Source of the DNA: Caldalkalibacillus salinus
GTDB lineage: Bacteria; Bacillota; Bacilli; Caldalkalibacillales; JCM-10596
Length of the DNA stretch: 64,000 bases
Assembly (NCBI RefSeq): GCF_016745835.1
Contig: NZ_JAERVL010000001.1
Location: forward strand, 310,001-374,000
Direction of reading: 5' to 3'
The notes below the pieces were generated by a model, which made no database searches, was not told the DNA's origin, and saw only the letters and a program-made list of their open reading frames with translations. The position numbers and the translations under genes were made by a program. Of the stretch, positions 1 to 9,398 are shown in pieces. Numbering within the stretch: the first letter of the stretch is position 1; the number at the start of each line of letters is the position of its first letter.

Positions 1-1
1 G

Positions 2-1120
2 CAGAAGAGCTTGCAACGCTCTGAGGAAGAACTCAGTGTAGAAGAGGAAGAACAAGAGCTCGAGGAAGTGCGGAGCCCAGAGAGTGTCATGAATCTGCTT
101 GACGTTGATCCCATTGAATTTGAGTTTGGCTATGGTCTCATACCGCTAGCAGATACAAATCAAGGTGGGGACCTATTGGACCGCGTCATTATGATACGTA
201 GGCAGTGTGCGATAGAGTTGGGTGTCGTTGTACCTGTGATCCGGATAAGGGACAATATTCAGCTACAGCCTAATGAATATGTCATTAAGATCAAAGGCAA
301 TCAGGTGGCCCGTGGTGAGTTGTTATTGGATCATTATCTCGCCATGAGCCCGGGTGTAGAAGACGAAAGTGTTAAAGGGATCGAAACGGTGGAGCCTGCC
401 TTCGGTTTACCTGCGTTATGGGTCAATGATCAAATGAAAGACCAGGCAGAAATGTCTGGATATACGGTTGTTGATCCTCCGTCTGTAGTCTCAACGCATT
501 TAACAGAAATGATTAAGAAACATGCACATGAGTTATTGGGTCGGCAGGAAGTTAAATCACTTATTGACCACGTGAAGGAATCGGCACCGGCAGTTGTAGA
601 GGAACTTATTCCAGACAAGCTTAGTATTGGGGATGTACAAAAGGTTTTAATGAATTTATTGCGAGAGAAAGTGTCTATTCGCAACCTTACTGTCATTCTT
701 GAGACCTTAGCAGATTATGCGGAAACCATGAGAGATCATGGTATTCTAACGGAGTACGTGCGCCAAGCATTATCCAGACAAATGACTAGTCAGTATGCAA
801 CGCAGGGTCAGCCTTTACAAGTGATCACTGCAGGGGCAAGCCTTGAAAAGACAATAGCTGATGGTATTCAACAAACAGAACAAGGGAGTTTTCTTTCGCT
901 GGATCCGGAAACGTCGCAGGCCGTTTATCAACAAGTTTTAGAACAAGTCAGTCGTGTCCAACAGACTGGGGTACAACCTGTACTACTCACGTCTCCTGCT
1001 GTCCGAATGTATCTAAGGCAGTTTCTCGAGCGTTACATGTCTGATTTACCCGTTCTATCTTATAACGAATTAGAACCAGAAGTGGAAGTGCAAAGCATTG
1101 GGGTGGTGAATCTCGAATGA
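2..1120 (+). CDS. flhA: Flagellar export apparatus protein FlhA, C-terminal part (5'-truncated)
   Basis: The open frame runs in from the window edge, so only about 372 residues of the C-terminal part are present; full FlhA is usually near 680-700. FlhA is the integral-membrane nonamer of the flagellar type III export gate, and its C-terminal cytoplasmic domain docks chaperone-substrate complexes. What is visible is the cytoplasmic region: an acidic linker rich in Glu, then segments such as GYGLIPLAD and IRIRDNIQL that are typical of FlhA, and no membrane segments. The stop overlaps the flhF start as ATGA, indicating translational coupling in the fla/che operon. The TTG at base 11 is an internal Leu codon, not a start. 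The identification rests on this sequence together with the flhF-flhG-che neighbourhood. Confidence 0.95.
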   Translation, partial: QKSLQRSEEELSVEEEEQELEEVRSPESVMNLLDVDPIEFEFGYGLIPLADTNQGGDLLDRVIMIRRQCAIELGVVVPVIRIRDNIQLQPNEYVIKIKGNQVARGELLLDHYLAMSPGVEDESVKGIETVEPAFGLPALWVNDQMKDQAEMSGYTVVDPPSVVSTHLTEMIKKHAHELLGRQEVKSLIDHVKESAPAVVEELIPDKLSIGDVQKVLMNLLREKVSIRNLTVILETLADYAETMRDHGILTEYVRQALSRQMTSQYATQGQPLQVITAGASLEKTIADGIQQTEQGSFLSLDPETSQAVYQQVLEQVSRVQQTGVQPVLLTSPAVRMYLRQFLERYMSDLPVLSYNELEPEVEVQSIGVVNLE

Positions 1121-2361
1121 AGATAAAAAAATACGTCGTAGACTCTTTGCCCGATGCCATGCAACAAATTCGACATGAATTGGGGAATCAGGCTGTCATA
1201 TTAAATACTAAAAAAGTGCGTCGTGGAGGCGTATTTGGACTGTTTAGTCGTGAGCAGATTGAAGTAATCGCTGCGATAGACCAGGATAGTATGCACACAG
1301 ATAACACAAATACCAAAGGTGATTCACTTTCTTTATCTTTTGAGGGACGTTGGCCACATAAAGGACAATATGACACACATCAAGGATTACAAAACACCAA
1401 TGCTGGAGTCAATAGCATAGATACCACCTTAAAATCTAAAGAGCGTCAAGCTGAACAGACACATTCAAGTGAGTCTCAGAATCAAGTTCTTCAAGAGCTA
1501 AAAGAAATGAAAGAAGCGATAAACACCTTAGCTGTAAGGCATAATCAGGCCTCCGTACCTTACAACATAATGTATGACATATTAACGGAGCAAGGTGTAG
1601 ATGAAAAAGTCAAATCCATTCTCATCTCTAGGGTGTTTGAAAAGCACGAAGCCCTTGAAAGGATGGAACATACACACATTTATCGTCTTTTGAGGAAAGA
1701 ATTATTACACTACCTGGATGAACTGCTGCCAAAAGATCAGGGAATTTCAAATAAATGCCCTAAAATTATGGCTTTTATCGGACCGACCGGGGTGGGCAAA
1801 ACGACAACCATTGCTAAGCTAGCTGCTGAGCATATGCTTAAACAACATAAGAAGGTTGGACTGATAACGACAGATACGTATCGTATAGCAGCTGTTGATC
1901 AACTTAAAACGTATGCCAACATACTTAACGTTCCGGTAGAAGTGATTTTCTCACCTGATGAACTAGAAAAAGCCATCCAAACATTGGCTGATGTTGATAT
2001 CATCCTAATGGACACAGCAGGTCGTAACTATTTACAGCAAGAGTACATTGATGAACTTCAACACATTCTACCGGATCACTTACAGATACAAGTGAATATG
2101 GTTTTAAGTTTGACCACTAAGTATGACGATTTGAAACGAATGGCGTACAATTTCAAACAGATTTCTATCGATCAATTCATCTTGACTAAGGTGGATGAAA
2201 CGCATACGTACGGCACCATTATCAACTTATTACACGAATGTGCGTATCCGCTGACCTATTTAACAAATGGACAGGACGTACCGGATGATATTCTGAAGGC
2301 ATCCCCTGAAATCATTACAGATTTGATAATGGGAGACGATGTTCGTGAGAGATCAAGCTGA
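1117..2361 (+). CDS. flhF: Flagellar biosynthesis SRP-family GTPase FlhF
   Basis: FlhF is a signal-recognition-particle-type GTPase that helps set flagellar position and number at the membrane with FlhG. The 414-residue protein begins with the usual FlhF N-terminal B-like domain (MKIKKYVVDSLPDAMQQIR), followed by a low-complexity linker to about residue 150. The NG domain has the P-loop GPTGVGKTTTIAKLA near residue 222, then TTDTYRIAAVDQLKTYA and the DTAGRN G3-like motif. The length is a little above the roughly 366 residues of B. subtilis FlhF because of the linker. The start overlaps flhA (ATGA) and the end overlaps flhG by 23 bases. Confidence 0.96.
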   Translation: MKIKKYVVDSLPDAMQQIRHELGNQAVILNTKKVRRGGVFGLFSREQIEVIAAIDQDSMHTDNTNTKGDSLSLSFEGRWPHKGQYDTHQGLQNTNAGVNSIDTTLKSKERQAEQTHSSESQNQVLQELKEMKEAINTLAVRHNQASVPYNIMYDILTEQGVDEKVKSILISRVFEKHEALERMEHTHIYRLLRKELLHYLDELLPKDQGISNKCPKIMAFIGPTGVGKTTTIAKLAAEHMLKQHKKVGLITTDTYRIAAVDQLKTYANILNVPVEVIFSPDELEKAIQTLADVDIILMDTAGRNYLQQEYIDELQHILPDHLQIQVNMVLSLTTKYDDLKRMAYNFKQISIDQFILTKVDETHTYGTIINLLHECAYPLTYLTNGQDVPDDILKASPEIITDLIMGDDVRERSS

Positions 2362-3214
2362 AAAATTAAGAGAAAGGCTCCTCCAACCTCAAGAATCGAC
2401 ACATACAGACGCACAGAAAACGAAAGTCATTACCGTGTGTAGTGGTAAAGGTGGGGTGGGTAAGTCTAACTTCTCTCTTAACTTTGCTATAGGGTTAGCC
2501 CAACAAGGCAAAAAGGTGATGATTTTTGATTTAGACATTGGACTAGCCAATCTGGATGTCTTAATGGGTGTCAATCCCAAAAGAACATTGACTGATATGG
2601 TTGAGGAAGAGCTGTCGATCTGGGATATCGTTGAGGATGGGCCAATGGGTGTGCAATTCGTGGCTGGTGGTTCAGGTTTTCAGCATCTTTTGCAAATGAA
2701 CGAAGCAAAGGTTCAAAAGTTGATACAGGAATTACTCCAACTACACAACAACGTTGATTATATTATCCTTGATACGGGAGCAGGCATCAGCCATGATTCA
2801 TTACGATTTATCTTAGCAGCTGATGACGTCATTATCGTAACAACACCTGAACCAACAGCCATCACGGACGCTTATGCCGTACTAAAAATGATTTATCTTA
2901 ACGACGATCACGCCCATGTGCAACTCGTGATCAATCGATGTACATCAATGGCTGAAGGTAAATCAACTGGTGAAAAATTAAAAATGGTCACCAGGCAATT
3001 TTTAGACAAAGAGGTTACAATATTAGGCCACATACAAGACGATCCAAACGTATTAAAAGCGGTGAAAAAGCAACATCCATTTCTACTGCTGTCACCTATC
3101 ACAGTAGCTTCAAAAGCGATACTTAACATCTGTCGTCATTATCTGGACATGCCTACTGCTTCACACCCAGGTATTAAAGGCTTCATAAAGAAAATATTGA
3201 AGCAGTCCATTTAA
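2339..3214 (+). CDS. flhG: MinD-like ATPase FlhG (YlxH), FlhF activator
   Basis: FlhG is a MinD/ParA-type ATPase that stimulates FlhF GTPase activity and governs flagellar number and placement. The 291-residue sequence has a deviant Walker A, SGKGGVGKSN, near residue 35, then a switch-region segment IFDLDIGLANLDVLMG, and ILDTGAG as Walker B. A short basic N-terminal tail (DQAEKLRERL) resembles the FlhF-activating peptide of this family. The ATG at 2339 lies inside the end of flhF and has a GGGAGA-like ribosome site; a GTG at 2345 is an alternative start. About 60 bases separate it from cheB. Confidence 0.94.
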   Translation: MFVRDQAEKLRERLLQPQESTHTDAQKTKVITVCSGKGGVGKSNFSLNFAIGLAQQGKKVMIFDLDIGLANLDVLMGVNPKRTLTDMVEEELSIWDIVEDGPMGVQFVAGGSGFQHLLQMNEAKVQKLIQELLQLHNNVDYIILDTGAGISHDSLRFILAADDVIIVTTPEPTAITDAYAVLKMIYLNDDHAHVQLVINRCTSMAEGKSTGEKLKMVTRQFLDKEVTILGHIQDDPNVLKAVKKQHPFLLLSPITVASKAILNICRHYLDMPTASHPGIKGFIKKILKQSI

Positions 3215-3274
3215 GGGTCTATACGTCCACTAGATTATGACAGCATGAATATATACCATGAAAGGATGCGAATC

Positions 3275-4348
3275 ATGACAACGATAAAAGTGATGGTCGT
3301 TGATGATTCCGCTTTTATGCGAAAACTCATTAGTGACCTACTTAACTCCGATCCAGACATAGAAGTCGTTACGACGTCTAGAAACGGAGAAGACTGTTTA
3401 GATAAATTTCAAGCGTATCAACCGGATGTCATTACGCTCGACATCGTCATGCCCGTGCTTGACGGGTTAGAAACGTTATCTAAAATCAAGCAAATCTCAA
3501 AAGTCCCTGTTATTATGCTGAGTAAACTGACGCAAGTGGGGGCGGATAATACCATTATCGCGCTGGAAAAAGGCGCATTTGATTTTGTTGCAAAGCCAGA
3601 TGGCATTAATTTCTCGCTTTTTGATGCGATAAGAGATGAGCTGATCGACAAAGTAAAAACAGCTGCTCAAGCTTATCATACTGGGGATTCAACGGTTGCA
3701 GATGTAAATAAGTATGACCACACAGAAAGTAAAAAGAGAGTCAGACGAACAGCACCAGCCGTTAAGAAAGTGCCCAAAGAAGTTATACTCATGGGATCAT
3801 CGACTGGTGGACCCAAAGCACTTAATCAATTGCTGCTTCGTCTACCTCAGTTAGAACATACAGCCGTATGCATTGTTCAGCATATGCCACCTGCTTTCAC
3901 CTTATCGTTAGCCAATCGCCTAAATACACAGACGGATCATATTGTCTCACATGCAAAAGAGGGGCAATCGTTAGAACCAGGACATGTTTACGTTGCACCT
4001 GGAGGTTACCATCTCGAATTATGCCAAGATCAATATGGCATATTCCTACATTTGGAAGAAGGTGCACCAAGGGGAGGCCATCGTCCTTCTGTTGATGTCA
4101 TGTTTGAGTCGGCAATGAATGTAGAAGGATGTGACCTGATTGCTGTCGTACTGACAGGGATGGGGAAAGACGGTACAGAAGGACTTAGAAAATTAAAGGC
4201 TGAGAAAAAAGCTTACGCTATTGCCGAACACGAATCATCATGTGTGGTCTACGGGATGCCGAGAGCAGTTGTTGAGGCGGATTTGGCCGATGAAGTAAGA
4301 CCATTACAAGAGATTCACGATGCCTTAAATAGACTCATAAATAGCTAG
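3275..4348 (+). CDS. cheB: Chemotaxis protein-glutamate methylesterase CheB
   Basis: CheB removes methyl groups from (and deamidates) chemoreceptors when phosphorylated by CheA, giving adaptation. The N-terminal receiver domain shows VVDDSAFMRKL and TLDIVMPVLDG, with the phospho-acceptor Asp near residue 56. The C-terminal esterase domain shows MGSSTGGPKAL (catalytic Ser near 174), VQHMPPAFT (His) and LTGMGKDGTEG (Asp), so the Ser-His-Asp triad is complete. An upstream in-frame ATG at 3245 exists, but the ATG at 3275 has AAAGGATG at a 6-base spacing and matches the family N-terminus, giving 357 residues. It is followed at 13 bases by cheA. Confidence 0.95.
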   Translation: MTTIKVMVVDDSAFMRKLISDLLNSDPDIEVVTTSRNGEDCLDKFQAYQPDVITLDIVMPVLDGLETLSKIKQISKVPVIMLSKLTQVGADNTIIALEKGAFDFVAKPDGINFSLFDAIRDELIDKVKTAAQAYHTGDSTVADVNKYDHTESKKRVRRTAPAVKKVPKEVILMGSSTGGPKALNQLLLRLPQLEHTAVCIVQHMPPAFTLSLANRLNTQTDHIVSHAKEGQSLEPGHVYVAPGGYHLELCQDQYGIFLHLEEGAPRGGHRPSVDVMFESAMNVEGCDLIAVVLTGMGKDGTEGLRKLKAEKKAYAIAEHESSCVVYGMPRAVVEADLADEVRPLQEIHDALNRLINS

Positions 4349-4361
4349 GAGGTGTCCAAAG

Positions 4362-6554
4362 ATGGACATGAATCAATATCTAGATATGTTTATTGATGAA
4401 GCAAGGGAGCATCTGCAAGCCATTAACGATAACTTACTAGAATTTGAAAAAAGGCCCGATGATTTAGCAATCGTTAACGAGATCTTTCGTTCCGCACATA
4501 CACTAAAAGGTATGGCCGCTACGATGGGATTCGAAGACCTTGCTACCTTAACGCATGAAATGGAGAACGTACTCGACAAAATTCGTAATGATGAACTGCA
4601 AGTCGACACCAACATGATAGATGTCATCTTTAAGAGTGTCGACTCACTAGAGAGTATGGTTCACTCCATTATAGATGGCGGGGATGGTAAATTAGACGTA
4701 ACAGATATCGTTAGCGAACTGTCTGAAGTAGCCGTTGGTGGGGGGACTAGTCCATCATCATCAAGCCAAGGGACAGGTAAAGCGACGAGTGCAAGTGACC
4801 TCCCATTTGATATCAATGACATAGAATTAACCATTGTCCAACAATCGATAGAGTCAGGCTATCAAGTCTACGCCGTGGAAGTGCAAATCAGGTCCGATTG
4901 TTTACTTAAATCCGCGAGAGCTTACATGGTGTTTACTGTCCTTGAAGAGGGCGGCGGTGAAGTTATCAAAGCTATCCCTTCGGTTGAGGACATCGAACAA
5001 GAATTATTCGATTCATCATTCGAGGTGCTATTAGTCTCAAAACTGTCTGGAGAAGAAGTACAAAAGAAAGTAATGAACGTTGCAGAAATCGTGGATGTAG
5101 AGGTTCAAGCACTCACACCAGAACTCCTTCAGAAATTAACAGGAGTAGAACAATCGGTCGTGGTAGATGCATCAACAGAACCTACAGAGAGTACATCCAG
5201 CCAGCCACAAGCTAGCGCCAAAGAACAGCAACAAGAAGCTCAAAAACAAACAGCAGCAAGTGCTGAGGCCACTGCAGGTACGCCACCGACCGATGAAACA
5301 GAAGAAAAGAGTCAATCTACTGCCGCGACACCGGCACCGGCTGTACCTGAACCATTCTCTGATGCCGTGTCTAAAACGGAAACACAAACCAAATCTACTC
5401 GTGCTTCAAACCGTACAATCCGGGTGAGCATCGATCGCTTAGATGTGCTGATGAATTTATTCAGTGAGCTCATCATTGACCGTGGCCGTCTAGAACAATT
5501 GGCGAGTGAAATCGAGAACCAAGAGTTACTAGATACGGTTGAACATATGGGCCGTATCAGTGGAGATCTACAAGACATTATTCTCAATATGAGAATGGTC
5601 CCTATAGAACAAGTGTTTAATAGATTTCCACGTATGGTCAGAGGGCTCGCAAAAGACTTAGATAAAAAAGTAGAGCTCAATATCGCTGGTGCTGATACAG
5701 AACTAGACCGCACTGTCATTGATGAAATTGGCGATCCAATCGTTCACTTGTTGCGTAATGCATTAGACCACGGTCTAGAAACCCCTGAAGAGAGGGTAGA
5801 GTCAGATAAAGAAGAGACAGGCCTCATTAAATTAAGAGCCTTCCACAGTGGGAACAATGTCTTTATTGAAATCAGTGACGACGGGAGAGGAATCCACCGT
5901 GAAAAGATATTAGAACGTGCGATTGATCGTGGCATCGTCACAGAGGAACAAGGTCTTGAAATGACAGATCAAGAGGTGTATCAACTCTTGTTTGCCTCAG
6001 GATTTAGTACAGCAGAGGAAGTCTCCGACATATCTGGACGTGGCGTAGGATTAGACGTCGTCAAAAATAAAATTGAATCTCTAAGTGGCATTGTCACCGT
6101 TAATTCTATACCTGGAGCCGGTACCACATTCTCAATCCAACTACCGCTAACGTTATCAATCATTACGTCGATGTTAGTCAAGGTGTCCACAGAAAAATAT
6201 GCTATTCCGCTCAACACGATTGAGGAAACGGCCGTCATCCCCAAAGCGGATGTGATGTCTGCCCATTCAGGAAAGGTGATCGATTATCGTGGAAAAGTGA
6301 TCCCTTTAGTCTTTTTGCGAGAAGTGTTCGGCCTAGGCAATGATGGTGTACGTGATGATGCAGTTTCCGTCGTCATTGTCAAAAAAGGGGATGAAATGGC
6401 CGGTCTGGTTGTCGATTCTTTTATCGGTCAACAAGAAGTAGTCCTGAAATCTTTGGGGAACTATTTGACTGAAATATTTGCAATCTCAGGAGCCACCATC
6501 TTAGGAGACGGTCAAGTGGCACTCATTATTGATACGAATGCCTTAGTCAAATGA
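4362..6554 (+). CDS. cheA: Chemotaxis histidine kinase CheA
   Basis: CheA is the central kinase of chemotaxis, coupled by CheW to receptors and phosphorylating CheY and CheB. Domains in order: the P1 Hpt domain with RSAHTLKGMAATMGF (phospho-His about residue 46); a P2-like region near residues 155-255; a Thr/Gln/Glu-rich linker about 270-345; the P3 dimerisation helix pair beginning IRVSIDRLDVLMNLFSELI; the P4 ATPase with HLLRNALDHG (N box), DDGRGI and GRGVGLDVV (G boxes); and a C-terminal CheW-like P5 domain. At 730 residues it is somewhat longer than B. subtilis CheA (about 670), mostly through the linker. The ribosome site AGGAGGTG is strong. Confidence 0.97.
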   Translation: MDMNQYLDMFIDEAREHLQAINDNLLEFEKRPDDLAIVNEIFRSAHTLKGMAATMGFEDLATLTHEMENVLDKIRNDELQVDTNMIDVIFKSVDSLESMVHSIIDGGDGKLDVTDIVSELSEVAVGGGTSPSSSSQGTGKATSASDLPFDINDIELTIVQQSIESGYQVYAVEVQIRSDCLLKSARAYMVFTVLEEGGGEVIKAIPSVEDIEQELFDSSFEVLLVSKLSGEEVQKKVMNVAEIVDVEVQALTPELLQKLTGVEQSVVVDASTEPTESTSSQPQASAKEQQQEAQKQTAASAEATAGTPPTDETEEKSQSTAATPAPAVPEPFSDAVSKTETQTKSTRASNRTIRVSIDRLDVLMNLFSELIIDRGRLEQLASEIENQELLDTVEHMGRISGDLQDIILNMRMVPIEQVFNRFPRMVRGLAKDLDKKVELNIAGADTELDRTVIDEIGDPIVHLLRNALDHGLETPEERVESDKEETGLIKLRAFHSGNNVFIEISDDGRGIHREKILERAIDRGIVTEEQGLEMTDQEVYQLLFASGFSTAEEVSDISGRGVGLDVVKNKIESLSGIVTVNSIPGAGTTFSIQLPLTLSIITSMLVKVSTEKYAIPLNTIEETAVIPKADVMSAHSGKVIDYRGKVIPLVFLREVFGLGNDGVRDDAVSVVIVKKGDEMAGLVVDSFIGQQEVVLKSLGNYLTEIFAISGATILGDGQVALIIDTNALVK

Positions 6555-6576
6555 TTAATAAAAAGGAGTGAATATC

Positions 6577-7053
6577 ATGGCAGAACAGCAATTGCAAGTA
6601 GAAGATACGAAAGTGATTGTCTTCCGGTTGAAAGATGAGGAATATGGGGTAGAAGTAGGGCAGATTAAATCTATTGAACGCATGCAGCATATTACTATTG
6701 TCCCTAACACACCAGACTTTGTGAGAGGTGTCATTAATTTACGCGGGGTCGTGACGCCTGTTATCAATTTGCGTACGAGATTTGAATTAGGAGAAGAAGA
6801 AGAACTCGAAAGCACGCGAATCATCATCGTTACTGTAGACGACATTGAGGTTGGCTTAATCGTAGACGCTGCTCATGATGTCATCGACGTGCCCGCCAGT
6901 GCCGTCGAGCCACCACCAGAAGTAATTGGTGGAATCGAGGCAGACTACCTTAGAGGTGTAGCCAAAGTTGGTAAACGACTACTTATTCTACTTAACCTCG
7001 ATCGCGTGTTATCTCCCGAAGAGGTAGAACTCGTTAAGCAGATTGAGGCCTAA
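6577..7053 (+). CDS. cheW: Chemotaxis coupling protein CheW
   Basis: CheW links chemoreceptors to the P5 domain of CheA. The 158-residue protein is a single CheW domain with the family signature VIVFRLKDEEYGVEVGQIKS near the start, FVRGVINLRGVVTPVINLR in the middle and LLILLNLDRVL at the end. The ATG at 6577 follows AAAAGGAGTG at a proper distance; an in-frame GTG at 6568 lies inside the ribosome site and is not the likely start. It is the third gene of the cheB-A-W-C-D run, and only two bases separate it from cheC. Confidence 0.96.
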   Translation: MAEQQLQVEDTKVIVFRLKDEEYGVEVGQIKSIERMQHITIVPNTPDFVRGVINLRGVVTPVINLRTRFELGEEEELESTRIIIVTVDDIEVGLIVDAAHDVIDVPASAVEPPPEVIGGIEADYLRGVAKVGKRLLILLNLDRVLSPEEVELVKQIEA

Positions 7054-7055
7054 CC

Positions 7056-7691
7056 ATGACGTCAATGGACCGTTTTAAAGAGCAACAATTAGATGTCCTG
7101 AGGGAGATAGGCAATATCGGTTCAGGAAATGCAGCCACTGCTTTGTCTAAGCTCGTCAAAAAAAGTATAGATATGAATGTACCCCATGTTCACATTCTTT
7201 CATTTAATGATGTGATTGAATATTTAGGTGGACCAGAGAGAATTGTGGTCGCCGTCTTTCTTAAAATGGAAGGAGATGTACCGGGAAATCTATTCTTTTT
7301 CATGCAAGAAGAAACAGCCAAAAGCTTGAGTCAAACCATCATAGGTAGAAATACCACTGAGAGAGCGGATTTAGAAGACATGGAAGTGTCCGCTCTCCAG
7401 GAGGTTGGTAACATACTAAGCGGGTCCTACCTTTCCTCCTTATCCGATCTAACCAATCTTCATCTCTCACAGTCAGTACCTGCGCTCGCCATTGACATGG
7501 CGGGTGCCATACTTGGCTATGGACTAACAGATGTAGGAAAAGCAGGAGACTATGCCCTTATCATTGACACAGAATTTTTAGATATTGAAGCGCAGCAGGA
7601 CAACGTCGTTTCAGGCCAATTTGTCATGATACCAGAACCATCCGCCCTCTCTATCCTGTTCAAGTCACTAGGGGTCTCTGATCATGGGTGA
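7056..7691 (+). CDS. cheC: CheY-P phosphatase CheC
   Basis: CheC dephosphorylates CheY-P and binds and modulates CheD in the Bacillus-type adaptation system. The 211-residue protein carries both halves of the CYX phosphatase fold with two active-site helices: one with LREIGNIGSGNAATALSKL and one with LQEVGNILSGSYLSSLSDL, each holding the conserved E-x2-N pair. The start lies two bases after the cheW stop, and the C-terminus overlaps cheD by 8 bases, consistent with coupled synthesis of the CheC-CheD partners. Confidence 0.95.
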   Translation: MTSMDRFKEQQLDVLREIGNIGSGNAATALSKLVKKSIDMNVPHVHILSFNDVIEYLGGPERIVVAVFLKMEGDVPGNLFFFMQEETAKSLSQTIIGRNTTERADLEDMEVSALQEVGNILSGSYLSSLSDLTNLHLSQSVPALAIDMAGAILGYGLTDVGKAGDYALIIDTEFLDIEAQQDNVVSGQFVMIPEPSALSILFKSLGVSDHG

Positions 7692-8163
7692 CTTGGTGAA
7701 AGTCGGTATTGCTGATTTCGATATCGCTGTAGCCCCGCAGAAAATCAGGACATCAGGGCTGGGTTCCTGTGTTGGGGTGACATTATATGACCCCGAAATT
7801 AGAGTGTGTGGCTTAGCACACGTGATGCTACCTAGCTCTTTAATAGCAAGAGAAGAGGAAAGCAAGGGCAAATTTGCTAACACCGCTATCCCTTCCTTAA
7901 TTGAAAAAATGGTACAACAAGGGGTCAAGGTGAGGCGTATTGAAGCCAAGTTAGCTGGTGGTGCTGAAATGTTTAAAACGACTTCAGAGCAAATGAGAAT
8001 CGGAGCAAGAAACGTAGAGGCATGTAAAGCATTGCTTAACAAGTTAAATATCCCGATCGTAGCAGAAGACACGGGGGGCAGATGCGGTCGGACGATAGAG
8101 CTGGATTCAGAGACTGGCATACTTACCATTCGAATCGTGAATCAAGAGGTAAAGGAAGTATAA
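7684..8163 (+). CDS. cheD: Chemoreceptor glutamine deamidase CheD
   Basis: CheD deamidates receptor Gln residues and is sequestered by CheC. The 159-residue sequence has the papain-like catalytic Cys in TSGLGSCVGVTLYDP (about residues 25-39), the His in GLAHVMLPSS, and KLAGGAEMF downstream, all as in the family. It overlaps the end of cheC by 8 bases and is followed after one base by a small membrane-protein gene. Its presence with CheC shows a Bacillus-like rather than an enteric-like adaptation system. Confidence 0.95.
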   Translation: MGDLVKVGIADFDIAVAPQKIRTSGLGSCVGVTLYDPEIRVCGLAHVMLPSSLIAREEESKGKFANTAIPSLIEKMVQQGVKVRRIEAKLAGGAEMFKTTSEQMRIGARNVEACKALLNKLNIPIVAEDTGGRCGRTIELDSETGILTIRIVNQEVKEV

Positions 8164-8164
8164 A

Positions 8165-8551
8165 ATGAAGACCATATATATCCTCTTATGGAGTTATTGG
8201 GCAGGTTTTGTCCTGTTTTTAATGAGTTTCTTTTTATCTTACGCATCTAATACACTTTTCGTAGCTCTACTTCGCTCATTCATCGTTTGGGTTGTCAGTT
8301 TTATCATCTTGGGTGTCACGCTAAAGGTTTTAAATCAAACGTTCTGGCAACCGTCGAATCAACCACAAGGGAGGCAGACGATAACGGCTCAACATCAAGG
8401 TGATGGCAAGGCGAAAAAAGACACATCAAAGAGTTTACAAAGCGAAGAAACAAACGCGCCCAAAAGAGGGGAACATATAGACCTACAAACACCGGAAGAA
8501 GAAGATTTCCAGCCGTTACAACCTGATTTGGCTCAAAATCGGAAGGAATAG
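8165..8551 (+). CDS. Small two-helix membrane protein with charged tail, unknown function
   Basis: I do not recognise this 128-residue protein. Residues about 5-28 and 35-55 are hydrophobic and predict two membrane helices; the rest (about 60-128) is polar, rich in Gln, Glu and Lys, and probably disordered. It starts one base after the cheD stop and ends 13 bases before sigD, so it is cotranscribed with both. This is an unexpected gene compared with B. subtilis, where cheD is followed by sigD. The context suggests a motility- or envelope-associated role, but nothing in the sequence states one. Confidence 0.75.
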   Translation: MKTIYILLWSYWAGFVLFLMSFFLSYASNTLFVALLRSFIVWVVSFIILGVTLKVLNQTFWQPSNQPQGRQTITAQHQGDGKAKKDTSKSLQSEETNAPKRGEHIDLQTPEEEDFQPLQPDLAQNRKE

Positions 8552-8564
8552 GTGGTGAAGGCGA

Positions 8565-9353
8565 TTGGACGATGTAAAGCTTGAAGGTCCAACCTCAGAT
8601 TATTGGACAAAATGGAAAGAAAACAAGGACCAAGAGGCAGGTAACTATCTCGTCTCCCAATATTTCACACTTGTAGAATACGTGGTTAATCGTATGGCCA
8701 TTGGATTACCGCATTCTGTTCAAAGAGACGACCTTATCAGCTTTGGAAGCCATGGCCTCTTAGACGCCTTTGATAAGTTTGATACTGAACGAGGTCTTAA
8801 ATTTGAGACGTATGCGAGTTGGAGAATAAAAGGAGCCATTATAGACGGACTGAGGAAAACGGACTGGCTCCCCCGTTCTGTCCGTGACAAAGCACGTAAG
8901 ATTGAGGAAGCGTATGCCAAACTTGAGCAGGAAACACTTCGAGCCGTCACAGACAAAGAAGTCAGTGCATTTTTAGGGATGGATGAAGAGGAAATCAATC
9001 GTGTGCTACAGGACACGACGATCTCTTCTCTGATGTCTATTGACGAACCGATCTATGATGAAGAAGATCACCAAACGGGTAGATTTAATATGATAGAAAA
9101 TGAACATGCAGATAAACCGGAGGAGTATATTCATAAACAGTATCTCAAGGACACATTAGCAACCGGTATTAACAAGCTACCAGAAAAAGAAAAGCTCGTT
9201 GTTTCTCTTTTTTATTATGAGGAATTAAACCTAACCGAGATCGCCGAAGTGTTAGAGCTTTCTACCTCTAGGATTTCACAATTACATTCAAAAGCAATTT
9301 TACGTCTAAAAAATGCGCTACATCAAGAACAAGAGCTTATGAAGTTAGTATAA
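8565..9353 (+). CDS. sigD: Motility RNA polymerase sigma factor SigD (FliA family)
   Basis: SigD directs transcription of late flagellar, chemotaxis and autolysin genes. The 262-residue sigma-70 family protein contains region 2 (LVSQYFTLVEYVVNRMA, then DDLISFGSHGLLDAFDKFD and FETYASWRIKGAIIDGLR), a region 3 segment, and region 4 with LPEKEKLVVSLFYYEELNLTE followed by a helix-turn-helix ending SRISQLHSKAILRLK. The likely start is TTG at 8565 behind GGTGGTGA; a rare start may keep its level low. The position near the 3' end of the fla/che operon matches B. subtilis, where distance from the promoter influences SigD level (established there, inferred here). Confidence 0.95.
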   Translation: MDDVKLEGPTSDYWTKWKENKDQEAGNYLVSQYFTLVEYVVNRMAIGLPHSVQRDDLISFGSHGLLDAFDKFDTERGLKFETYASWRIKGAIIDGLRKTDWLPRSVRDKARKIEEAYAKLEQETLRAVTDKEVSAFLGMDEEEINRVLQDTTISSLMSIDEPIYDEEDHQTGRFNMIENEHADKPEEYIHKQYLKDTLATGINKLPEKEKLVVSLFYYEELNLTEIAEVLELSTSRISQLHSKAILRLKNALHQEQELMKLV

Positions 9354-9398
9354 TAGTGACAGTGACGTTTTTTAGATTTTAGAGATGTAGGTGGTTAG

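Noticed and set aside
5312-5719. A 135-codon minus-strand frame inside cheA, the longest antisense frame within a che gene
   Set aside because: It lies wholly inside cheA on the opposite strand; the protein has no family-like features and no ribosome site, so it is a shadow of the cheA codon bias.
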